A stretch of DNA of 64,000 bases, from contig NW_020654810.1 of the NCBI RefSeq assembly GCF_003589595.1, positions 17,510,594-17,574,593 of the forward strand, in the 5' to 3' direction. The position numbers and the translations under genes are program-made. The notes under the pieces were generated by a model. It saw nothing but the letters and a program-made list of their open reading frames with translations, was not told the DNA's origin and searched no databases. Source of the stretch: Hyposmocoma kahamanoa. Taxonomy: Eukaryota; Arthropoda; Insecta; Lepidoptera; Cosmopterigidae. This document shows positions 1-11,500 of the stretch, piece after piece (position 1 is the first letter of the stretch; each line of letters opens with the position of its first letter).

Positions 1-458
1 TTTTTACGAACTTGCGAGATAATGTAGTTCAGACAATTTAAAGACATTTTGAACCAGTGTAAGTTTATTTCGTGACATTTTTTTTATTAATTATATAAGG
101 GTTCAAATATACTACTACAAACTGGGTGTACGCTGATGTAATTATTCTATTACTATAAATAGTCTGTCAATCTGTTATGAATATAAATAATTCGTCAATG
201 TAAAAGTGATATCTTCGGGGATGTGTAATGAGACGTGTATTAACTGATCAACTGTCTCTTTATTAATGATCACTTTGAGGGTGCGTCGAAAACAACTTTT
301 ATGGCGGCGGTGATGAAATACACGTACAACTATAATGTACATCAAAAGTCATGAACAGAAATAGTTATTACTTTCGATAAACGCGACGAAAACAATAATT
401 ATGTTTTAGCCATTTGAAATAGTTTTCTTTTCTTAGTAATAAATGTATTTATTTTTCC
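1..458. other. AT-rich intergenic DNA
   Basis: I see no gene, RNA gene or recognisable repeat in this stretch. It is AT-rich with short homopolymers. Confidence 0.5.
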
Positions 459-714
459 TTACCTATTTCTGCCGCCAAGCAGTAATGTCAGCATTACTGT
501 GTTCCGGTTTTGAAGTGTAAAGGTGCTGGTGAAATTACAGGCACATGGGACATTTCAACTTATGTTTCAGGGTGACGGGCGCAGTGGCAGTGCCCCTCGG
601 ATCTTTGTGATTTAAAGCTCTGAGGACACTGCAATTGTTGTGGACAGACGTGTAGCTTACCATCAGGCGCACGATTTGTTCGTTCCGTCACTTGATATTA
701 TAAAAAAAAAAAAA
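459..714 (+). repeat. Family A A-tailed interspersed repeat, copy 1
   Basis: This is one of about 15 copies in the window of a ~290-bp repeat that ends in a run of A after 'CACTTGATATTATA'. This copy lacks the 5' ~45 bp found in longer copies (for example at 6841) and starts near 'ACCTATTTCTGCC'. It has no coding potential. The A-tail, dispersed positions and both orientations suggest a SINE-like or 5'-truncated LINE-derived retroposon; no clear tRNA head is visible. Confidence 0.75.
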
Positions 715-719
715 CTACA

Positions 720-1905
720 CTACTACATCAGCTTACACGCATCTGATTTCATCGCATAAAAGTCTCTACCTGAGCATGTCAACTTCTGTGCCGCCAGCAT
801 CCATCCACCCTTGCCGGCCATCTTTCTCAACTCGTCCGTCTGTCGTTCTACTTAGGTTTGCCTTGACGTGGTCGCCACTCTAGTGCCTCCAATGCCCATC
901 AGCCCTATTTATTGACCCGAGAGATAGGGTTTTCCGGAGAGACTACGGACTCGACGGCAAGACCAGGGTACAACGGGGGTCCGGGACGAGCCCTCCGCCA
1001 GTGATACGCCTTTGCGGGATACGTCTTTGGCGGACCTGGACTTAAATATGGGCTCGCTGGGGTTTGTGGTTAGTTGCAGAGACTGACATGTTTGTCTGCC
1101 TCGGTTTTGCATGTTTAGACAGATGTCTCGTGAGCAGCTAGCGCGTTTTAGTAGCGGTCTAAGTGAGGGTCTGAAGCGAGAAGACGCGCGGAGCACGTGA
1201 GTTGCCCTTTAAGCTGGAAGCTATGACCGGACATTGTCGCAGGACACTGCGACTGACATCTCCGGCACTACCCCGGAGAGCTAGTAGAGAATAAGCTAGA
1301 AATCCTCCGGTCCCTCCAGCTGCTTAGGTTATTGGGAACTCGAGAGATATCGTTTTTCGGCATCGGGAAGTGAGGCACGCTTACAGCTTCGCCGCCAATG
1401 AGGAGATATGGTAGTGGACTCAAAGTAGACGGCTTAGTTGTGGCAATCGCTAGTTGTGCAACGGGACGTGTGCATGCCTACAGCTCCGGTACCTATCTGG
1501 AAAATAGGGAGGGTACATGCACCAGAGACGGCTCACCCAAAGCACTAGCCTCTTCAGAACCGGATGAAGTCAGTGACAACGGTCTGTAACAATCTTGTAC
1601 ACTAGCTGATCTGGGGTCATAAACTCAACTTATAAGGTTCTTGTGCGCGCACAGCTTATACTGCCCTTCCCGCATAACCAAGAGATTGGTAGGGAGTGTC
1701 ACTATAATCAAAACTTATGAAGAAAAGATTTAGGAGCTGGTCATCAGCCCTCCTGCAGACATATCAGGCCCACTGCCAATTAAGCTTACTGATTTTGCGA
1801 CCTATGTCGGTCACTTTAGGTCTCTGACGTATGACTGTATTAGGAATTCGGTCGATCTGAGCAACCCCAAGCCTTACGTATGAGGTTTGTTTTTAATAAC
1901 CACAT
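720..1905 (-). mobile_element. RTE-type LINE fragment (3' region), split by a family B element
   Basis: Positions about 770-896 and 1752-1880 resemble the conserved end of ORF2 and the 3' UTR of lepidopteran RTE elements. The words 'GTCGCCACTCTAG', 'GGCCCACTGCCA' and 'CCTATGTCGGT' occur in the same order as in the better RTE copy at 42535-44625. The two halves become continuous when the family B insert (907-1741) is removed. The fragment is heavily decayed and non-coding. Confidence 0.55.
897..1751 (+). mobile_element. Family B element, copy 1, with 10-bp flanking repeats
   Basis: A GC-rich, ~835-bp non-coding unit (907-1741) lies between perfect direct repeats CATCAGCCCT at 897-906 and 1742-1751. 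Four other copies or fragments occur at 10580, 12423, 14238 and 27690. The interior shares blocks such as 'CTAGCGCG' and 'CGGACATTGTCGCAGGACAC' with them. The ends are not inverted repeats and there is no A-tail. Short ORFs at 909-1196 (-) and 1398-1589 (+) are not conserved in the other copies. The class is unknown. Confidence 0.65.
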
Positions 1906-3650
1906 TTCGACTCTATGGGACATAATTTCTCCCAATAGCTTACAAATATTAAATAAATAATGCTATAATGGGAAATTTGTGTCCAAGCTAAGTTAAAATT
2001 ATGTTATGTATCACCAGGCCTCCACATTACATTTATCGAGAACTCTTTAACAATATACATTTGTGACCTAAACAATGATATCTGTGGCAAGATAGTAAAA
2101 ACCGTATCCACTGAACGACAAAATTGACGAGGCTAGCGGCAGCCTGGTATTATTTGTATCCAAATTAGTATCCTTTTTAGAAATATAAACTCTTCAAGTA
2201 CCGTAATACATGTACAATAATACATGTACCGATTTATTATGTACAAAGCACGTCTAAAGCTCTGGCTTGATCTGTTGTTGTAAGTATAGTCGACTCGAAA
2301 TTTGGCAGATAAGAGATGATACCAAAGAAATATCCAAACCACCATTCAAAAAATTGCAACATTTAAGAATCAAACATAAAAGAAAGATGTCCCATAGTTT
2401 CTGCCTACTCCAATGGGAGATAGAAGTACGAATATGTATGTTATGCAAATTGGGAAGTGACCTTTCCCGAGTTTTCTAAACATAGAAATGCATTCTTTTA
2501 ATAAAACAAAACAAAGCGCAGTAGAAACCCCGTCAATCTATGTATGTTGAATAACAGTCCGATACTTAGAAGACAATGCACCGAGAGTCGGTGGCCCTCT
2601 GAGGCCAGAGTCCTCTTACGTCATTGCTGGGTTGTTCTGTAACCACCTTTGCAATATTAGTTTTGTTGACAGTCGTAACAACTTTTTTAATAACGTAACG
2701 AATTTTACAGAATAACTGCATGTTTCAACCTTAAACATAAAACACATTTACGAAACCAATATTTTTTTAGGAAGCGAGATTACTTCACGAGGAAGCCGAA
2801 TAGCGTCACATATTCTATTACCAAGGATTTTTGATTATTGACATCGTGAAAACCAGAATAAGTATATAGGTTAACAGATCATTTTATAAGTAACAGAAAT
2901 CTTCAAGAGAATCTGACGGTAGGCGACTGTAGAATGTCCCACCTGCTGATCCTCTGGATTACAAAATACACTGTTTATACAGCTTCGAAGTTTGTGCTTT
3001 GAAGGTTATGCTTTGTACAACTTTAAGAGTGAATATCGTGTTTTGTTTAATTATGTTCAAGATAATGAATAAGTTCGTTTTATGACAAAAACTGACTTTA
3101 TGTATAAGATTATGCAGATAACAGTCGAACTGAAAGCAAAATTTGTAATATAATTTAATTGTGATTTATTAGAGGTGGGATTTTAAGGTAAAACTTCTTA
3201 AAGTTAACACAGTTATTTTGATTTTCAATTTCCCTTTTTCTTACAAATAATTATAATTATTCTGAACATGACAAAAGCTTGATACGGGTTCAGAGAAAAG
3301 CAGATATTTTGGGATTAATTCATAAAAGATTTCTATTAAAGGCCAATTTAGTACCAAGAATTCATTAATTGCTTTGAATAAATACATAAAACCCAAATTC
3401 TAGGAACGACTGAAAATAAAAATATACATTTATAAAATTTATGGATCTGTTTTTGGACTGCCTTTTAAATTAATCACCTCAAGTACGTCATAGAAGTTTT
3501 TGCAAATATGGCACATTAATATTCTAATTAATATTCTATGGCACATTAATGTTCTGGGCTTAATATTCTTTGGAACTAATTCATCCAATACTGAGTGTAG
3601 ATCACTTCCAATCCACGCCATTTATTCCAGATTTGTGTATTCGACATCCA
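1906..3650. other. AT-rich intergenic DNA
   Basis: No gene or clear repeat is visible. The ORFs near 2133-2479 and 3439-3621 are short, on opposing strands, and show no domain or codon signature. Confidence 0.45.
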
Positions 3651-3654
3651 ATTT

Positions 3655-3805
3655 TTCCCAGTTATTATGACGAATCAGTCCAGTACATCTGTTGCCCGCT
3701 GACGCTTCTGTACCGTTCTCTGGGTCTCCACTCAAGCGCCCCTTGACCCCATCTGTGGTCTTGTCTGCAACATATGGCCTGCCCACGTCCACTTTCTATA
3801 TCTTA
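3655..3805 (-). mobile_element. Possible RTE 3'-UTR remnant
   Basis: The stretch has the word order of the lepidopteran RTE 3' end on the - strand ('CCGTTCTCTGGGTCTCCACTC' region near 3714, then 'CATATGGCCTGCCCACG' near 3769). It is short and diverged, so the assignment is tentative. Confidence 0.35.
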
Positions 3806-4845
3806 TTTGGTTATGTTGATCATTAATTTCCACAAATTTGGTACACTGTTATTGAGAAACAATCACTATTCTATATCACTATTTATAAACTGTGTCTCAG
3901 AATGTCTCTGAGAGATTACGTTTAAAGAAATTACGGCGCTCCAGTAGGTACATTTATAAATATGTCATTTATGTTATAAAGAATTTTAACTTTCCATTTA
4001 CGTCACAGACTTAATATTAATACAAGAAACAAAAATAAATAACCTGTTCTTGACAGTCGTCTACACAAAATCGCAAATTTATTTAAGGGGCAATGTTTAC
4101 TTTTCTATAATAAGATTCCACAAAATTTGCCCTTTAAGAGGCTTAAAACATTCACGTCAAACGAAAATTTTATGTTAAAGGTTATTTACACAGTTTCTGC
4201 GTACTTGGGGCAAAATCCATAGGTGTGGTCCATTTAGCTCTTTCAGGTTGGTTTTGTAGTTTGAATGAGAATTGTAAATAATAAATATGAACAAATATTT
4301 ATTTACAAAGAGCAACCACTAAAGATTATTATTCATTAATAATAATAATAATTTTTATTTGAAATGTAGTCCCATAATACACACTAAAACACAATAAAAC
4401 AAACAATAATAAAATCAGTAATAAAATTAAAATCAATGAAAAACGAAAAATAAAACATAAAATCAAAATAATAAAATACAGTGACTAATAGAATTTGTAA
4501 TTAATATTAAAATTATCAAAATACAAAATTAAAATTGTCAAAACTAAAATTACTACAATTTTGAAAGATAAAAAGATATAAAAATAAAATAATGAGATTG
4601 TGTAAACAAATAATAATTACGTAAACATGCACTTATTTCCTATTCGCACTTTGGTGCACGTCAGACGTTAGTGTTTAAAAAAATTGCTTCTGTAGTCCGT
4701 GCCAACAACCGCCACAAGTTCGTTATCTGAATCACGGTAATTAATCTCAGGAGAATCTCTCCTTCTCTCCTCTCCTCCATCTCCTTACGAATGAGGTGTA
4801 ACTTATTTGACCATAGTCTAAAAACATAATATCAGTTTCAATTTG
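3806..4845. other. AT-rich intergenic DNA with an A-rich block
   Basis: Positions 4338-4620 are an extremely A-rich block that begins with an (AAT)n run; on the - strand it would read as a T-rich stretch ending in (ATT)n, which could be a decayed LINE 3' end. A short pyrimidine tract sits at about 4755-4790. No gene is seen. Confidence 0.4.
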
Positions 4846-5133
4846 AATTTACCACGTTGATTATTATTGATATAAAATTTGAGTAACACAAACAAAAAAT
4901 CCTTCGAGACCACTCTGGTTTCAATGACACTGACTCGGTCTATAGCTTAGTTGGTAAGAGTGGTGACCCCTGTGTGGCAATAGACATTGGTTTGAGTCCA
5001 GTCAGATAGAAGGAATTTTGCTTTGTGTTATTAGAACTTTGTATCAATAATAATAACAAACTACTCAGTGGAGTATTATCAAATCGTAGTAAAAACATCG
5101 TGGTATTCAATAAAGTAAATTTACCACGTTGAT
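4846..5133 (+). mobile_element. tRNA-derived SINE with 16-bp target duplication
   Basis: The head has an A-box-like TAGCTTAGTTGG (about 4947) and a B-box-like GGTTTGAGTCC (about 4990) at tRNA-like spacing. The body has the 'GAAGGAATTTT...CTTTGTATCAATAATAATAA' organisation seen in the copies at 29794, 31868 and 52171. The unit is flanked by AATTTACCACGTTGAT at 4846-4861 and 5118-5133, a perfect 16-bp duplication. Confidence 0.8.
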
Positions 5134-6840
5134 GTCATCGATCGGACCAACTTTGAATTCTAAATTTCAAATTCCGCCAATGTCGTTTCTTATCAGTCAC
5201 ATCATGGTTCCATGTTCTACCAAAGAATGAGCTTAAGTGAACGAGGATGAACAGGGGTGAACATTCGTTTAAATGACCCATAACCAAGGTTAAGGTTCCT
5301 ATCGGTCGAATCTATGAATGCAGCTGAATATCAATGCATCAAGTCACGAGGTTGACGAACCTTGATTTAGCTTCAAGCTTCGGGAATGAAGAATGTACTT
5401 TGGCTAAAACAGCTTTCTTGCAGTTATGAATTCTCCCCGTTGACTTTTATAGAGGATTCTTTTTAAGTAGTTACTTCTTTAAATGGAATATAGGCGATAC
5501 TTGTTGAATAATTAATTTTCTTGGTGTGGTTAAATAGTTATAGTGTCTGCGTAACTAGGGTATGTAGCAGTAAGTTTATTTTCTCGTAGATTACAGGTCG
5601 GCCATATTAGTTTTGTAAGGGCAACAAACATTTCTGCTACAGGATAGCAGGAATATTTTTTTCCTCTCCCCGTGCTGGTATGTAACTTGGTTAAGTATAG
5701 GTGACAGGGCTACAAATCTTTACGACGTGAAGTATTACGTTTGTAAATATGGAGTACAAAATAACCTTTCAATTTTCATAACTTTTTATTTGAAAATCGG
5801 ATTTGTATATTTAATTATATAGGTAAAAATAGAACATAATAAATAGTTAATGTACCAGATGTTCAAATCGGTCACAAACTTAAAATCCTCTCTTCTAAGT
5901 AAAAGTACTCTGGTACGTTTTATTACTCTGACAACAAAATTGAATTCGAAGACACTAGGTAGTAAATTCTCACGACTTGAAACAATTTAGAAAAGAAAGG
6001 AAATTTATTTCTTAAATAGCTTCAACCGTTAGCAGAACATTGGTCCTTATGAAGTGATAACAGTAAATCATAATTGCCATCATACATCTTAATTAATAAT
6101 TAAAGCAAAGCTGACCTTAAAGTTCAGCGTACAAAATACGTTTTTCTCTATAATGTTTTTTATTGTCATAGGTCTATTCTCATACATGAATGGTCTTTAC
6201 TTTTTATGCCATTGAACACACAGACGATTCTTCGTTTCGATCGATTTCTTGGGGTTCATCAATGCCTTATTTTGCTACTTGGAGTACAAAAATGATGGTC
6301 GCATCTGTAATATCCATGGTGTTATTTCATATCATCATTAAGTCTGTGGGTACTTCTGTAGAAATCAAAGAAATCAACATGAAACATAAAAGCAAAGACG
6401 GTAGGTAGTTTTGTTTTAAATTGCGGCCAGTAAAGACATAAAAGTTCATGACAAATAACCTAAACTCCTCCAAAGAGTATTTATATATGAATTGCTAGCC
6501 GTAGAAGCTCTTTGCAAAGATTTGATTCAAGGAACCTCGTTAAATCCGCATTATGATCTTTGTTGTTTGTGGCTAATTGTGCCGGCGACAGACTGAAAGA
6601 ATATAGATAATTCCATTGAAATATGAATGTATAAAAGAACCAGTTTGGCACAAAAACCTGGCATAAAAAGAACGGATATATTGAAAAGACGAGATTTTTT
6701 TATTATTACTGCGTAAAAATGTTGTAATGGCTTGAGCTATAGTTAAATTTAAAAGACAATTTTATAGAACGACGAGATTATACGCCCGACTAATCAAAAA
6801 TTGTTTTATTATCATTTAATCTAAGCTAAGACTTATTTAG
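5134..6840. other. AT-rich intergenic DNA
   Basis: No gene is recognised. An ORF at 6190-6408 (+) encodes 72 residues with one hydrophobic stretch; it is followed by a GT donor-like 'GGTAGGTAG', but no acceptor-linked frame or known domain supports it as an exon. Confidence 0.4.
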
Positions 6841-7140
6841 AGCAGTAGAGTTCCTTGTGAAAGAATTCATCCAGGGAAGTACTGCCACCTTACCTATTTC
6901 TGCCGCCAAGTAACAATGTGAGCATTACAGTGTTTCGGTTTTGAAGGATAAGGGTGTTGGTGAAATTATTTACACACGGGACTTGTCAACTTATGTCTTA
7001 GGGTCACAGACGCAGTGGCAGTGCCCCTCAGATCTTTGCGATATAAAGCTCCGAGTGACATTGCAAATCTTATAGTCAGGCGTGTAGCTTACCATCTGGC
7101 GCGCTACCTATTTGCCCCGTCACTTGATATTATAAAAAAA
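6841..7140 (+). repeat. Family A A-tailed repeat, copy 2 (near full length)
   Basis: This copy has the full 5' start (AGCAGTAGAGTTCCTTGTGA), the conserved middle (GGTGAAATTA, CTCAGATCTTTGCGATA) and the A-tail. It is a useful reference for the length of the family, about 300 bp. Confidence 0.75.
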
Positions 7141-8532
7141 GCAGATTGTACAAAATTGGCTGCGTAACTAAATGTAAAAAAAAAACTACCATTACACAGC
7201 AAATTTATGTTTATCAAGCCCAGCTTTACGCTAATAATGTTCCGTACTAAGCCACTGCAAGCCTATCTTCTATTAGACCCTTCAACAGTATGAGAAAAAT
7301 ATGTTAAATCTACGATAAAATTTATGGAAATGGACACCTTTCCTGCTGTGAGGCCAGATGAAGAACTCGAAATAGACTCTTTTGAATGAATGACTGAATA
7401 AATAGACTTTTATCTTTCTCCAGTAGAAATTGCAGATACTGAACTTAATTTGGATGCCTCCAGTCTCACAAATTCTAGAACTATTCGGAATTTAAAATAT
7501 TCAAAATTGCAGAATTGACGAAAATAACATAACCCAGGCCCCATATATTTACTTTCATTTCATAAAGCATAGTTACAACCTCTTTGTTGATTACACACAT
7601 TGTTTGTGCCCTAGATTGCAGTCTTAAAGAGGATAAAACACTCTGTAAATAATTTTATTATTATTTCCTTAATGGCGGTGATTTGGACCTCCTTTTTGAT
7701 AAGACCTTAGAGGATGGGAAAAAAAAAAATAGGACTATGTGGTCTGTGGATAGGACTAGACATTAGAAATAGAAACAAAGAAATACTGTTAAAATACTAT
7801 TCAGGAACTTTTTTTATATTGTCAGGAATGTTTTATTATAACATAGAGTGTCCAAGATTCCTCTGCACATAACTGGCCCAAGCGAAAACCATCAATGGCA
7901 GTGAGCATACAAAGTAAATATCATGGATCTCTGGAGTGTCAAATTGAACTTCTTGCTAATTTACGGCAAACGGCGATCATAAACTTTAAGGATTTTAAAA
8001 GACTCATTTTCTTTGAATTTAAGTCACAGTTTTGATTTTTCAATGATGAATGATTTTTTCCATCCTCTAAGTTTTTATCACAGAAAAAATATTACTTTTA
8101 TCCTTATTATAGTATCGATGACTTTTATAGTGTTTTAGAAACAATAAAATTAAAGATTATCTATGCGCAATGTATGCAACAAAGACTGCAATCAAACGAG
8201 AAAGAAGAACAGAACATTCGCTGAAGTGTCAAATCACAAAATTTGATTTATTTCGACGTTGGCGAAATCGTCGCGCAAAACGACGGAGCCATAGATACAA
8301 AAGTTGAAGTTGAATTTAAAATATTATAAATAAATCATAGCAATGGAATAAATAGAATTCAAAATAATGTCAAATATTGTAAAATTTACAATACGGTCAT
8401 AGATTTAGGCCACGACTAATATTTTTCACAAAATATACGACTTTGAATCCTCCTAAATAGAAATAATATTAAATACTTACTTACTTATATATACTACTCG
8501 TATAAGCAGGAATCGAAATAAATACTTTCTTA
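7141..8532. other. Intergenic DNA upstream of the Tctex1 gene
   Basis: The stretch should contain the promoter of the gene starting at 8533. A GC-richer patch at 8235-8310 (GACGTTGGCG, GTCGCGCAAAACGACGG) is the best candidate for a promoter or 5' UTR, but no TATA box or initiator is convincing. Positions 7325-7515 hold a + strand frame broken by two stops that could be an old pseudogene piece; I cannot name it. Confidence 0.35.
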
Positions 8533-11500
8533 ATGAGTGTTTCTAATATCGGGTTAGCTAGAAGCCAGCCATCTGTTGGGGGAATTAACAAGGCAGTAAG
8601 TAAACCTCCAAGAAGTAAACCTATTTCACAAAAATGTAAATGTAGAAGTCATATTACACGAGTTGTCATTGGAAAATTGTAACATTTTAATCACCATTTC
8701 AGGATAGAGCAGCAACAAGTAGGCTTCAAATCCGAAGACAATCGTATGGGTTCCGCACCGAAGTTCCAGGCGTTCGACCAGTTGAAGGAAGATCATCCCA
8801 GGTAAATAGTTAAAGCACTTGTATCATGGAAATCGGGAACAACGAACGGTACCACAAACACCCAGACCCGAGACAATATAGAAAAGTTAGTTTTTCTACA
8901 CTGACCCGACCGGGGATCGAACCCGGCGACTACAGATGTGCAAGTGCACTCGAGTGGTTAGCACATCTGTAGTTGCTTTCGTGGTCTACCACTGAGGTAG
9001 TTGATGAAAATAGTTTATTATGTTTTTTCTGTTTGTGTTCTTGAATTTTTTTTGTTTATTCCTGAGAATATGTATTCGACTGATTCTCTCTCTGAAAGTC
9101 TCTTATAAATTATTAATATTACTTATTCTTATAATATTATTAATTTAAAAAAAATCAAGGCAACAAACACGAGTGTTGTTTTTTTCACTACACGCTAAAA
9201 GAAATTGCATTGTGTGGTTAAATTATTTATATTTATGTTAAACTGTTAAACTAGATGTCTATTAATTACTAATAGACATCTAGTTTAACAGGATGTGTAA
9301 CACTAAATAGAATGTGTATTTTAGGTTGGATTTGAATTCAAACGTCCAATCCTTGCTTATTTTCCTACCTACCAATTGAATCCTTGTGCAAAATTCAATA
9401 CATTTTATGTGACGAAAATGGCGCAATTGTTGCTGGAAGAAAATTTTACTGGCCATAAATATAACTCTGTGGTACGTTCTTTCTTCTTGTGCTACTTTAC
9501 AAAAGTTTACATTTCTTTTTAACCGACTTCAAAAAAGGATGAGGTTGTCAATTTAACTGTACTTTTTTTGTCATGTTACACGATCACTCCGTCTGTGAAC
9601 CGAATTTGATGATTCTTTTTTGTTGGAAATAGGATATCTTGGTGTCAGTGGCGAGACGTGAATTTTTTTCTTGGTAAATCTGAAGCTTTAACTTTTTTGA
9701 AAAAACAAAGAACACTTTAACAAAAATTTGTTTTCCCGTTAGAAAGGCGCTTGGCAACATTTAAACACAACACTTATACTAGTTCACTTCATTTCACAGG
9801 ATAACTTATTCTACACATAGAATAACCATAGCTTTTAAAGTTATTTTATATTTTAAGCTGCACGTCGCGATACGAAAGTATGTAAACAAATACATGAATG
9901 CTAAGTGTTGCTGTTTTAATTACCTACGAATTACCATGACTTTCTACATTCACTCGTTACGTAGTCCTATTAAAAAGAAACACCCAAAAATGTAGATACA
10001 TACCCGTACCTGAGAAGCATTACACTATAACCGCCATTTTTGTAATTTTACAGGAGAAGCGATTTTATGTCAAAATGCAGCACTTATAACATTTAGGATG
10101 CCATAAAAATAAAACTGATCAATTTTTAATAACAGTATGTCCTAATATTCAAAGTTTGATCATTAGAGATCAAGGCTGTTTACATAATGAGATCAATTTC
10201 TTCTTTTTAGTGATATTTATAACAATAAAACAAAAATCACATACCGTGTTCTGCTTTTAAACAAAAATCAAATAGAAAAAAGTTACCGTAATATAATGTG
10301 ACACCTCTTACAAACGAAAAAAAAAATACAACATGAAAATTGTTGTTTTATTATTGTAGTGTATTATTTAAACTAAAGTAACCTTTGTCAGTATCAGTCA
10401 TCCCATCATACAGTCGGTACCTACAATGATAATTAAAAATAAAAAAAACCATTGTAGGTACCGATCGTGTGATGGAATGACTGATACCGAGAAACGTTAT
10501 ATTAGTTAAAAAATAAGTTTTTTTTTCTTTTTGTTGCTACAAAATTTATGAAGAAGTTTCTATTTATGTTCAAAATTATCTAGTCTAGCCCGCTACTACA
10601 ACGCGATAGTTGCGTACGGGACAAACGCCCCGGTCACATGTTACACAAACCCCGACGAGACCATACCTAAGTCCGGGTCCACCAGAGACGCCCGTGAAGG
10701 CGTATCATTGGCGCAGTGCGTGGCCCGGATGCCCGCCGTACCCTGGTTTTACCGAGAGCCCGTGTCTCTCCGGAACTCCCTATATGTCGGGTCAGTAGGT
10801 AAAAACAGCACTCGCTGTGTTAACAGACTAACATCACTCGAATGAGAACCTAATTTGTAGCTTTGACATGGAGGTGTTTGCCGAGTTGATTCATGGCCAA
10901 TTTGTAACGAGCTGTCCGATATATTGTTAACAGAACCCACTGATTCGATTGGCACAGGAACTTTTTCATATTTAAACAGAATTTTTTCTTGATTTTGTGT
11001 AGGGGTAGCGAGACTATCTAACCTCAATTCGGGGATTTCGCGGTGTATTCCTTGATCAGACACCGGCGAATCGTGGTCTATATACCATTATTTGTTTTCG
11101 TTATCTTATAACATTGTAATACAGTATCTATATTAAAATTGAGCATAACACTGTAACTCCGAACTTACAATAAAATGCTTCGTAGTGGGTAGCGGTCTTA
11201 CATCTAAATACTTTTAAAGAACTCAGTACCTATGGCGAATTTCGTAGACACAGTTTTATGGGTCGATAGAGCTCGAAAAATGATGTTGGATACCGTTAAA
11301 AATTCAAAATCGTAAAAAATGGAGTTACAGTGTTGTTTCTCAGGTACGGATATTTAACACTATTTATCGTGATTTACTAAACAGAAATTAACCATATTTT
11401 GTATTAATTTGCTTATAAAATAATTTTGTTACATTATTTTAAGAAAGTTTTACATCTGGCAACGATTCTAACATTAAAACAAATTAAACTATAACGTGTT

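Noticed and set aside
6190..6408. 72-codon ORF with a hydrophobic stretch
   Set aside because: No acceptor-linked exon, no homologous domain recognised, and a TGA directly before the ATG; kept only as a note.
10749..11063. 104-codon ORF that runs into family B copy 2
   Set aside because: The frame is not shared with other family B copies and no domain is visible.
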